A stretch of DNA of 64,000 nt from Bacteroides sp. (GTDB lineage: Bacteria; Bacteroidota; Bacteroidia; Bacteroidales; Bacteroidaceae). Within the stretch, counting starts at the first letter, position 1. Each line of letters starts with the position of its first letter. The notes beneath the pieces are model-generated. The model was not told where the DNA came from. It saw only the letters and a list, made by a program, of their open reading frames with translations, and ran no database searches. The stretch covers positions 25,397 to 89,396 of the forward strand of contig NZ_JAICZW010000042.1 of assembly GCF_029057325.1 (NCBI RefSeq), read 5' to 3'. A program made the position numbers and the translations under genes. Shown here piece by piece: positions 9,207 to 16,141 of the stretch.

Positions 9207-9887
9207 TTAAATGGTTAAGTCTTGTTCCTCCTGCAACTTCAGCCCGATGGCAAACACCTCCGCCACAATCAGCGCCGTGAGTCCGATGACGAGGATGGTG
9301 GTGCTCACCAGGTCGGAAATGGAGAGGTCGTAGTTCTGCAAGACAAGCACTTCGCGCAAGCTGCAAACAGACAGATAGCAGGAAAGCAACGAGCAGCCGA
9401 ACCCTGCAATCAGCAACAACCCCATACGGCGCAGCCGGCGGACGTTCTGCCAGTTGAAGATGTGCGAACGGTTGACCGCCACTATGAGTTTGAAGAAAAG
9501 CACTATCGCCCAAACGATGGCAACAAAAGTCAAGAGTCCCAACACACCGGATGCCGCGGAACTTACCCAACTCCGGTTCGTCCTTACGCTGACTGCCATC
9601 GAACTATACATCACGGGCACATACTCCCCGCTCTTCTCGTTATAAATGGAATCGGAAAGCAATTTCATGACTCCCTGATTCAACGAACGGGGTATTAAGC
9701 CGATGTATTCCATCCCTTCCAGTTTACGGAAGCTTTCCATCGCCTCCTTATCACTGCTTTCCATTATCTCTTGCGAGGCTTCCACGCCGGCTTTCATTCC
9801 CAGCCCCATATAATAAGCGGTCACTGCTACCGAATAGCCTAACACCAGTAGCACAAGTACACAAAGGATGTTCAATCGTCTTTTCAT
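9207..9887 (-). CDS. DUF2975 family membrane protein (copy 1)
   Basis: A 226-residue membrane protein with an N-terminal helix (ILCVLVLLVLGYSVAVTAYYMGLG), then a loop of about 85 residues and three further hydrophobic segments, ending in EVFAIGLKLQEEQDLTI. The RRLRRMG stretch between helices 2 and 3 recurs in the paralogues (RRMRF, RLLRRLG) and looks like a conserved cytosolic loop. The start codon overlaps the stop of the CPBP gene by 4 bp (ATGA), so translation is probably coupled. Family function is unknown; the usual partner is a small XRE regulator, present at the end of this operon. Confidence 0.86.
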   Translation of the reverse strand: MKRRLNILCVLVLLVLGYSVAVTAYYMGLGMKAGVEASQEIMESSDKEAMESFRKLEGMEYIGLIPRSLNQGVMKLLSDSIYNEKSGEYVPVMYSSMAVSVRTNRSWVSSAASGVLGLLTFVAIVWAIVLFFKLIVAVNRSHIFNWQNVRRLRRMGLLLIAGFGCSLLSCYLSVCSLREVLVLQNYDLSISDLVSTTILVIGLTALIVAEVFAIGLKLQEEQDLTI

Positions 9888-10666
9888 CGTTCTGTTGTCG
9901 TTATCGGATTCATATTGTTCAGTTTCTTCAGCGCCACTCCGAGCAGCAGCACGGCAACCACCAAGGCTATCGCATAGGCGGGAGCGCCCATCAAATCGGC
10001 TGTCGTATCCACCTCCTTGTAGTTCAGGCTGAGCCAGACGGAGAGGCTGTTGTTCAGGATATGTATCAGGATGCCGGGCACCAGGCTGCCGCTCTTATAA
10101 TAGAGCCATGCGAAGAGAAAGCCCGAGAAGGAAGCCGCCACCACCTGTGTCGGATTCAAATGGAAGATGCCGAATATCAGTCCCGAAATCAAGATGGCCT
10201 TGAACGGCGCATACTGCCGGAGCAACACTTTCGTAATGGCCCCCCGGAACAGCAGTTCTTCCAGCACAGGTCCCAGCACCGCCAGACAGAGAATGCCCAG
10301 CCAGCCCGTCTGCAACACGTCGAACGTACTCTCCATCCAATCGGGCAAAAACTTGAGGCACGACATCAACGCATCCACCAAGAAGATGCAACCCGCACCC
10401 GCCGCCAAGCTCCATCCCAAATAAGAGGGAGTGAGAGGGTCATAAAGGCGTTTGTCTCCTGTCAGGTAACGCTTCTTCCACAGGTAGAACGTCATGAAGA
10501 GAAAACCCAGTAACATGGCAGGCGCCACCACCCATGTCTTCCCCTGACCGTTTTCCAACGTACCCGTTGCCCAATAGGCATATACCGCATACATCGCACC
10601 GACCACCAACGCGCCGGCCAATTGCATCAAAAAGTAAATCAATACCAGTTTAATCGAAGTTTTCAT
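9884..10666 (-). CDS. CPBP-family intramembrane metalloprotease (CAAX protease-like)
   Basis: 260 residues, about seven or eight membrane helices. The family motifs are present: EELLFRG (136-142), FGIFHLNP (His169) and HILNN (His202), the glutamate and histidine ligands of the predicted metal site. Bacterial members include peptide-processing and immunity proteins of bacteriocin systems; the substrate here is not known. A TTG start six codons upstream is possible, but the ATG at 10666 is better placed behind an AAAGGAAA sequence. A promoter lies directly upstream (10691-10723). It is followed by three DUF2975 genes and an XRE gene, and preceded by a 29-residue hydrophobic peptide gene that could be a substrate (speculation). 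Confidence 0.88.
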   Translation of the reverse strand: MKTSIKLVLIYFLMQLAGALVVGAMYAVYAYWATGTLENGQGKTWVVAPAMLLGFLFMTFYLWKKRYLTGDKRLYDPLTPSYLGWSLAAGAGCIFLVDALMSCLKFLPDWMESTFDVLQTGWLGILCLAVLGPVLEELLFRGAITKVLLRQYAPFKAILISGLIFGIFHLNPTQVVAASFSGFLFAWLYYKSGSLVPGILIHILNNSLSVWLSLNYKEVDTTADLMGAPAYAIALVVAVLLLGVALKKLNNMNPITTTER

Positions 10667-10690
10667 CTTTCTTTTTCCTTTCAAGTTCTA

Positions 10691-10723
10691 CAAAGATACC
10701 CAGTTTTGTACCTATCTGTCAAG
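10691..10723 (-). promoter_or_regulatory. Bacteroides-type promoter for the CPBP/DUF2975/XRE operon
   Basis: Reading the minus strand, a TATCTTTG box (10698-10691) is an exact match to the Bacteroides -7 consensus TAnnTTTG. A CTTG (10723-10720) lies 21 bp upstream as a -33 element. Transcription would begin near 10684, giving a leader of under 20 nt before the CPBP start. Confidence 0.6.
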
Positions 10724-10808
10724 CTCCCGCAATCATTCCTATTAATAGCGTCATCGCTACGGAGAGTGATAATACCAACACTGTAATGCTCATAAATGCT
10801 TTTTTCAT
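10719..10808 (-). CDS. 29-residue hydrophobic membrane peptide
   Basis: An ATG-started ORF, MKKAFMSITVLVLSLSVAM followed by TLLIGMIAGA: a short basic N-terminus and one membrane-spanning segment. It has its own plausible promoter (10863-10893) and ends just before the CPBP gene's promoter. I recognise no family. It could be a small membrane peptide, a signal-peptide-like pheromone precursor or a leader peptide. Against it: the ribosome-binding sequence is weak (AAAAGG, 9 nt from ATG), and short ORFs arise by chance. For it: the composition is what a real membrane peptide would have, and it lies in the regulated upstream region of a protease operon. Confidence 0.5.
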   Translation of the reverse strand: MKKAFMSITVLVLSLSVAMTLLIGMIAGA

Positions 10809-10862
10809 AACCAAACCTTTTACTAATTATACTTACTTTGAATTGTTCTCTTCACGAATCCC

Positions 10863-10893
10863 GATAATTATTTATCGTTTTTCGATATGCAAA
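10863..10893 (-). promoter_or_regulatory. Candidate promoter with an operator in its spacer
   Basis: On the minus strand, TTTG (10893-10890) and TAATTATC (10870-10863, a partial match to TAnnTTTG) are 19 bp apart. The spacer contains the palindrome TATCGTTTTTCGATA. Its likely product starts at the 29-residue peptide gene. Confidence 0.45.
10873..10887. promoter_or_regulatory. Palindromic operator candidate 1
   Basis: Perfect inverted repeat TATCG-N5-CGATA with a T5 centre. The same arms recur at 10937-10953 with an A5 centre, which makes a specific protein-binding site likely. The XRE regulator at 7703-7909 is the obvious candidate ligand. Confidence 0.65.
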
Positions 10894-10936
10894 GAAAGAG
10901 TATTCTTCTGAGATGACAAAGAAAAACAGCAATTAT

Positions 10937-10953
10937 TTATCGAAAAACGATAA
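10937..10953. promoter_or_regulatory. Palindromic operator candidate 2
   Basis: Perfect inverted repeat TTATCG-A5-CGATAA, 65 bp centre to centre from operator candidate 1 (about six helical turns), so both sites would face the same side of the DNA. Confidence 0.65.
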
Positions 10954-11035
10954 AAAAGGTGTGTTTTACAATAATAGCGGATAGAAAAAACTAAAATAAG
11001 AAGAGACAGAGACAAAAAAGAAAAAAAGAGCCCAT

Positions 11036-11986
11036 TCAGCAGGAAAGCACCGCCCTAATTTCCTTTTCATCCCGGCGGATGCGCGCCACAAGCGCCTCAA
11101 CCGTATCGAACTTCAGTTCCGGACGCATAAAGCGGACAAAAGATATGCGCATCGGTTGCTGATAAATATCGGCATCGAAATCGAAGATATGAACCTCAAT
11201 GCTGCGATTGGCACCGTTGTTGAAAGTAGGACGATAGCCGATGCTCAACATGCCACCGTATTCCGTACCGCCTATGGACACACGAACGGCATACACTCCA
11301 TCGGCAGGAACCAATTTGTCCGGGTCATTGAGATGCAGATTGGCGGTAGGGAACCCAATCTTGCGGCCTACCTGATAGCCGCTCACCACCGTGCCGTTCA
11401 GAAAGAAATCATAGCCCAGATACTCCGCCGCCTCCGACACGTTGCCCGCCAACAACAGACGGCGGATGGCAGAAGAGCTGACCGTCCCTTCCGCTCCCGA
11501 CTCTCTCCCCCCCCTCATATAGGAATATACGCGTGCCAGAAGCACCTCCATGCCCAGCTCCTTGCCGTAGTGCACATAGTCATCGAACCCCTCGCTGCGA
11601 TTGTGACCGAAGCGGTGATCGTATCCGATGACCAGCGCCGCAATCCGATAGCGTTCTTTCAGTATCGCCATGAATTGCCGTGCCGAAAGCCGTGCCACTT
11701 CCTGCGTGAAGTCGAGCATGATGCAACAATCTATCCCCGTTTCCGCCAGCAGCGCCACCTTCTCATCGCGCGTAGTCAGCAAGTCGGGCCGACAATCGGG
11801 TTTCATCACCTTGCGCGGATGTATCGGGAAGGTAACGACCGACGAGGCAAGCCCACGCACCGCCGCAACCTCGCGCACCTGCTCTATCAGGTAGCGATGC
11901 CCTCGATGTACGCCATCGAAGAAACCGATGGTGGCCACCCTTGAACGGCAAGCGGAAATGTCTGATGTATCGGAAAGGAGAAACAC
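11036..11986 (-). CDS. ribF: Bifunctional riboflavin kinase / FAD synthetase
   Basis: Makes FMN from riboflavin, then FAD. 316 residues. The N-terminal nucleotidyltransferase domain carries VATIGFFDGVHRGHRYLI and later GYDHRFGHNRSEG and SSSAIRRLLLAGNV. The C-terminal riboflavin kinase domain carries GYQVGRKIGFPTANLHL and LVPADGVYAV. The start is a GTG at 11986; no ATG lies between it and the nucleotide-binding motif. The gene is last in a minus-strand run after the HAD phosphatase and the P-ATPase, separated from the former by a short A/T repeat. Confidence 0.95.
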   Translation of the reverse strand: MFLLSDTSDISACRSRVATIGFFDGVHRGHRYLIEQVREVAAVRGLASSVVTFPIHPRKVMKPDCRPDLLTTRDEKVALLAETGIDCCIMLDFTQEVARLSARQFMAILKERYRIAALVIGYDHRFGHNRSEGFDDYVHYGKELGMEVLLARVYSYMRGGRESGAEGTVSSSAIRRLLLAGNVSEAAEYLGYDFFLNGTVVSGYQVGRKIGFPTANLHLNDPDKLVPADGVYAVRVSIGGTEYGGMLSIGYRPTFNNGANRSIEVHIFDFDADIYQQPMRISFVRFMRPELKFDTVEALVARIRRDEKEIRAVLSC

Positions 11987-11998
11987 GGGAAGATTTAT

Positions 11999-12029
11999 GA
12001 TTTATGAACTATCAATTATCAACTGTCAA
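11999..12029. repeat. A/T-rich short repeat (TCAATTAT/TCAACTGT type)
   Basis: Consecutive near-copies of an 8-10 bp unit (ATCAATT/ATCAACTGTCAATTA) between ribF and the HAD gene. The same family appears at 19596-19632 and 35461-35560. Confidence 0.7.
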
Positions 12030-12650
12030 TTAACCAAAGATTTTCCCCCAATCCTCGTGCGCCATCGGAGTATAGGTGGAGATGCCCAGGGTTTCTGCGG
12101 TACGGCAATTGGCTTCGGAGTCATCGATGAAAAGCGTTTCTTCCGGAAGAATGCCTGTCTCATCCAGCACCTGCCGGAAGATGTCGGCATCGGGCTTCGC
12201 CTTTTTCATCTCGAAAGAGAGGTAGATATGCTCAAAGTAATCTTCTACTCCAAACACCTTGTGGGGGAAGGCGTTCCGGCATGCCCACTGCCAATGGAGC
12301 TCATTGGTATTGCTCAGCAGATAGACCACATAGTTCCTGCGCAACTCCAACAACAAATCCAGCTTGAAAGCGGGGATTTCCACCAAGAAGCTGTTCCAGG
12401 CTTCATCTATCTGCGCATCGGTCACGGGCTTTCCTATTCTGCTTCGAATCTCATCCCGAAACTCCGCACTGGTTATCAGTCCCTTTTCATACTTCTGGAA
12501 GAAGTCCTGCTGATGATAGATGTCCAATACATTCTCTACATCGGTCAGTCCCAGTCTCTTAAAATTCTCAACACAACGCTTGCGGTCCAAGTCTATCAGG
12601 ACACCGCCAAAATCAATGATAAGATTTTTAATAGTTCCTTTTTCCATCAT
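12030..12650 (-). CDS. HAD-superfamily (subfamily IA) phosphatase
   Basis: 206 residues. Motif I is IIDFGGVLIDLD (nucleophile Asp, with GGVL as in YihX-like sugar-phosphate phosphatases), motif II is YLLSNTNELH, the conserved Lys is in MKKAKPD and motif IV is LFIDDSEANC. The alpha-helical cap lies between motifs I and II. The likely reaction is dephosphorylation of a small sugar phosphate; the substrate is not predictable. Two adjacent ATGs (12650, 12647) are possible starts. A longer frame exists upstream but runs into the P-ATPase gene. The gene begins 11 bp after the P-ATPase stop, so the two are probably cotranscribed. Confidence 0.88.
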   Translation of the reverse strand: MMEKGTIKNLIIDFGGVLIDLDRKRCVENFKRLGLTDVENVLDIYHQQDFFQKYEKGLITSAEFRDEIRSRIGKPVTDAQIDEAWNSFLVEIPAFKLDLLLELRRNYVVYLLSNTNELHWQWACRNAFPHKVFGVEDYFEHIYLSFEMKKAKPDADIFRQVLDETGILPEETLFIDDSEANCRTAETLGISTYTPMAHEDWGKIFG

Positions 12651-12661
12651 TTTTCCAATCT

Positions 12662-15367
12662 CTATTTTTGAGTAATACGCCGGATAAAGCGGAACAATTC
12701 GCCTGCCCACAACACAAGGGAAGTGGAAGCAACAATTGTCACCCACGTAGTGAGGTCGAGCGGTTCGGTGCGGAACACGCTACCGCCAAACTGCACAATG
12801 AGTACCTGCCCCACAAAGATGGCAAACACAACCAATTCCATTCCGTACGATTTGGAGAGCCCCTTGAACGCCGAGTCCGTAGTGCCGAACACCCGCGCAT
12901 TGAAGAGGTTCCAGAATTGAAGCATCACGAAGAACGTGAAGAATATCGTCAGGCGGCGAGTCGTCATCCCCCCGTCTGCCTGATTGCACCAGAAGAGCAA
13001 TCCCATCAGCAACAGCAAGAAAACAAGCCCCATCCCAAAGATGAACATCCCCATCGACGAGGTGATGATGAAGTCCGTACTCTTGCGCGGCTTCTCTTTC
13101 ATCACGTTTTCATTCGGTGGAATGGAGGCCAGCGCCAATGCAGCGAACGTATCCATTATCAGGTTCACCCACAGCATCTGCGTGACGGTCAGCGGAAGGG
13201 TAGTGCCCAGCAGCGATCCCAAGAGCACAATGAGCAGCGCCACAAAGTTGATTGTCAGCTGAAAAAGGATGAAACGTTGAATGTTCTTGTACAGAGAACG
13301 GCCCCACATCACTGCCGTGCCTATGCTGCCGAACGAATCGTCCAACAGGGTGATGTCGCTCGCCTCCTTGGCTACGGATGTTCCCGTACCCATCGAGAGT
13401 CCCACTTGCGCGTAGTTCAATGCCGGGGCATCGTTGGTTCCATCGCCCGTCACCGCCACCACTTCACCTTTTCGCTGCAACAGCTGCACCAGGCGTTGCT
13501 TGTCTGTAGGACGCGCACGCGACATAATCTTCAGCTCCGTCACGCGCTCCAACGCCTCCTCATCCGTCAGTTCGGCGAAGGCGGCTCCCGTAATGCGGTT
13601 CTCCTCCGTATCTTCCGGTGTCCACAGGCCTATCTGGCGGGCTATCTCAGTGGCTGTGCCCGATGTATCACCCGTCACAATCTTCACTCCGATACCTGCC
13701 GACCGGCACTTTGCAACAGCGGCAGGCACATCCGGACGGATAGGGTCGCTGATGGCCGCCACGCCAAGGAAGGACAAGCCTTCTATCAATTGAGAATGGA
13801 GAATGGAGAATGGAGAATTATCCGTCTCCGATCCTTCTTTTTCATCTATTATCTTGAAGGCAAAGCCAAGGGTGCGCATCGCCATGTCCTGATAACCGCG
13901 CAACTGCGCCTCTACCGTTGAGCGGTACTCTACGGCATCCACACGCCTGCCATCCAACACCACGTCCTTGCACTTGCCCAGCACGATTTCGGGAGCACCC
14001 TTCACGTACAATATCTTTTTCCTCAACAGGGAAGACTGCACCAGTGTGGCCATGAACTTGCGTTCTGTGGAGAAGGTCAGCTGGTCGATGACCACAGCAT
14101 CTTCACGCAACGACAAGTAGTCCTGTCCTTGCGCATTCAGCCAAAGCAGCAAAGCCACTTCCGTGGGATTGCCCACCCCTTTCAGCCGCTCGCCGGAAAC
14201 TCCTTCTTCCAAGAAAGCGGTGGAATTGGCGCTGATACCCTCCATCACCAGCTTGCTGACATCATCGTCGCCCAACTTACCGCCGCCCTTCAGCGCATAG
14301 AAATCGGCCTTATGGACTTGCATGCGGTTCTGAGTCAGCGTCCCCGTCTTGTCCGTACAAATCACCGTGATGGCACCCATCGTCTCGCAAGCGTGCATCT
14401 TGCGCACCAGGTTGTTGGTAGAAAGCATGCGACGCATATTCAGAGCCAGGCTGAGCGTCACGCTCATCGGCAGCCCTTCGGGAACAGCAACCACAATCAG
14501 GGTGACCGCCATCATAAAATACTCCAGCGTAGCCCGCAAGGCAGGCAGCCAATCACGGAAAGTATGAAAAGAGGAGAAATCATACACCAACACCACATCC
14601 TTCACAAAGAAGATGAGGAATGCCAATCCGGCTACGGAGAAGCCTATTTTACCTATCAGATTGGCAAGTTTGGTAAGCTGAATGTTCAGGGGAGTGGGTT
14701 CCGCATGATGCTCGGTGCTTTGTCGTGCCACTTTTCCTATCTCCGTGGCATCTCCTACGGCCTCCACGCGCATCGTCCCGTGTCCGTCCACAACCGTCGT
14801 GCCACGCAGTATGCGATTGGAAGCATACGTTGCCTCTTCATCAAAATCGGCCTCCACCACCGTCTTGGCCACAATCGGCTCGCCGGTCAGATTCGATTCG
14901 TTCACTTGCAGGGAGACGGCTTCCAGCAGTTCGCCATCGGCCGGAACCTCCTCACCGGTCTCCAGCATCACGATGTCACCCACCACCACCTCCTTGCGGG
15001 GAATCTCCTGTATGCGGCCGTTGCGGAGCACTTTCACCAGCGTCTCTTCGTTCACTGCATTCAGCAGGTCGAATTTCCGACCCGCATCATATTCGAAGAA
15101 AAAACCGATGCCCGTAGCCAGCAGGATGGCAGCTATGATGCCGATGGTCTCGGCATATTCATCTTCTACAATGGAAATAATCAGTGAAAACAAAGCAGCT
15201 ACCAACAGCACCCTCACCACAGGGTCTTCAAATTTCTCCAGATACAATTTCCACAAAGAAGGCCGTTCGGGAGGCGTCAGCAGATTGACCCCATGCGCGG
15301 CGCGGCTCTTCCGCACCTCTTTATCGGTCAGCCCGATAGGGGTATGATTATCCTTTGTTGCAGTCAT
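12662..15367 (-). CDS. Calcium-type P-type ATPase (P2B-like)
   Basis: 901-residue cation pump. An N-terminal cation-ATPase domain is followed by two membrane helices, the actuator loop with SNLTGEP, helices 3-4 with the ion-site PEGLP, the phosphorylation site DKTGTLT (Asp339), the nucleotide domain with KGAPE, the hinge TGDGTNDAPAL and the C-terminal helices with LWVNLIMDT. These fit a Ca2+-transporting ATPase of the plasma-membrane type. Four 7-bp repeats (13792-13819) lie inside the gene, in the linker between the nucleotide and phosphorylation domains. The ATG at 15367 is chosen over an adjacent upstream TTG. A TACTTTTG promoter box lies at 15398-15405. Confidence 0.93.
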   Translation of the reverse strand: MTATKDNHTPIGLTDKEVRKSRAAHGVNLLTPPERPSLWKLYLEKFEDPVVRVLLVAALFSLIISIVEDEYAETIGIIAAILLATGIGFFFEYDAGRKFDLLNAVNEETLVKVLRNGRIQEIPRKEVVVGDIVMLETGEEVPADGELLEAVSLQVNESNLTGEPIVAKTVVEADFDEEATYASNRILRGTTVVDGHGTMRVEAVGDATEIGKVARQSTEHHAEPTPLNIQLTKLANLIGKIGFSVAGLAFLIFFVKDVVLVYDFSSFHTFRDWLPALRATLEYFMMAVTLIVVAVPEGLPMSVTLSLALNMRRMLSTNNLVRKMHACETMGAITVICTDKTGTLTQNRMQVHKADFYALKGGGKLGDDDVSKLVMEGISANSTAFLEEGVSGERLKGVGNPTEVALLLWLNAQGQDYLSLREDAVVIDQLTFSTERKFMATLVQSSLLRKKILYVKGAPEIVLGKCKDVVLDGRRVDAVEYRSTVEAQLRGYQDMAMRTLGFAFKIIDEKEGSETDNSPFSILHSQLIEGLSFLGVAAISDPIRPDVPAAVAKCRSAGIGVKIVTGDTSGTATEIARQIGLWTPEDTEENRITGAAFAELTDEEALERVTELKIMSRARPTDKQRLVQLLQRKGEVVAVTGDGTNDAPALNYAQVGLSMGTGTSVAKEASDITLLDDSFGSIGTAVMWGRSLYKNIQRFILFQLTINFVALLIVLLGSLLGTTLPLTVTQMLWVNLIMDTFAALALASIPPNENVMKEKPRKSTDFIITSSMGMFIFGMGLVFLLLLMGLLFWCNQADGGMTTRRLTIFFTFFVMLQFWNLFNARVFGTTDSAFKGLSKSYGMELVVFAIFVGQVLIVQFGGSVFRTEPLDLTTWVTIVASTSLVLWAGELFRFIRRITQK
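13792..13819. repeat. Four heptanucleotide repeats inside the P-ATPase gene
   Basis: The plus strand shows GAGAATG three times, then GAGAATT, in direct succession. On the coding strand this gives the segment SPFSILHSQ, about residue 515-525, unlike its surroundings. The unit is not a multiple of three, so gain or loss of one copy would shift the frame. Confidence 0.9.
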
Positions 15368-15397
15368 CAAGCTCTTTTAAATTTGGATTAGGGAACG

Positions 15398-15405
15398 CAA
15401 AAGTA
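15398..15405 (-). promoter_or_regulatory. -7 promoter box of the P-ATPase operon
   Basis: On the minus strand this is TACTTTTG, an exact TAnnTTTG match 31 bp before the start codon. No convincing -33 TTTG is present. Confidence 0.5.
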
Positions 15406-15534
15406 CAATAATAATTCTGTAAAGACATCATATAACCCTGAATTTATATAATCATTCAAATTAGCTTCCGTCTTTTCACAATCCAACATATTCTGATGGA
15501 AAATTGTTTTGCTTTTTTCTAACCGGCACAAAGA

Positions 15535-15880
15535 ATGTAAAGCATTTTCCTTCTCCCTCTCACATCCGGCACGTCTTGGTGAAAAAACAGCCTTCTCCAC
15601 CTTTCTTCCGGCCTGTCTCTGGTCTGCCCCCTACCAGGGCCTATTCGGCTTCGGACGTTCTTCGGACAAACTCCACTCCCTAGGACCGAAGAATGTCCGA
15701 AGAACGTCCGAAGAAACACCGAAGAAACTATGGAGCAGAAAAGGACCTGACAAGACGCGGACCGGAAGAACAAAGGATGGGGAAGAGTTCGCGAAGGGAA
15801 CGATTCGTGTAAACATTTACGACTTTCAAATCACGGTTCCTACACCAGAAGGAGTTGGCGCCAACTTATATACCTATCCT
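15535..15880 (+). repeat. Dispersed hairpin element, copy 1
   Basis: The core (15628-15761) is nearly identical to the inverted complement of 29758-29890. It contains a perfect 18-bp inverted repeat (15650-15667 and 15695-15712; TTCGGACGTTCTTCGGAC type), then further CCGAAGAA repeats. Weaker similarity extends on both sides, for example GTGAAAAAAC before the core and GTGTAAA-ATTT after it. One frame stays open across both copies, but a conserved hairpin explains the conservation at least as well as a protein would. The remainder of the gap 15368-15979 holds the P-ATPase promoter and nothing else recognised. Confidence 0.8.
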
Positions 15881-15979
15881 CCCTAAAGAACTACCGTCAC
15901 ATTTTCGTCTGAAGCGCCGAACAAAAGCACAAGTTCATCTGTTCTTATAGAAGAATAAACCTAAAAAAAGGAGGAAATT

Positions 15980-16141
15980 ATGGAAAAGTACATTTGCACC
16001 GTTTGCGGCTACGTTTACGACCCCGAGTTGGGTGACCCTGAGCATGGAATAGAACCGGGAACGCCCTTTGAAGACGTTCCCGATGATTGGGTTTGCCCCC
16101 TGTGCGGAGTAGGCAAAGATGAATTTGAGAAAGCGTCTTAA
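15980..16141 (+). CDS. Rubredoxin
   Basis: 53-residue one-iron electron carrier of the cytosol. Two CxxC knuckles bind the iron: [14 protein letters not shown] near the start and [12 protein letters not shown] near the end. The acidic middle ([13 protein letters not shown]) is typical. A strong ribosome-binding site (AAAGGAGG) sits 6 nt before the ATG. Rubredoxins in anaerobes pass electrons to oxygen- or peroxide-reducing enzymes such as rubrerythrin; no such partner is adjacent. The stop codon overlaps the convergent Na/Pi cotransporter gene by 4 bp. Confidence 0.96.
   Translation: MEKYICTVCGYVYDPELGDPEHGIEPGTPFEDVPDDWVCPLCGVGKDEFEKAS

Noticed and set aside
10667-10684. TTG start of the CPBP protease six codons upstream
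   Set aside because: The TTG lies where the ribosome-binding sequence of the ATG at 10666 should be, and at the predicted transcription start.
15509-15886. 125-codon open frame over the hairpin element, and its 144-codon counterpart at 29515-29949
   Set aside because: The shared peptide coincides with a perfect DNA hairpin, the flanking parts are not protein-like, and both frames start within diverged sequence. I treat them as a DNA/RNA repeat, though a small protein family is not fully excluded.
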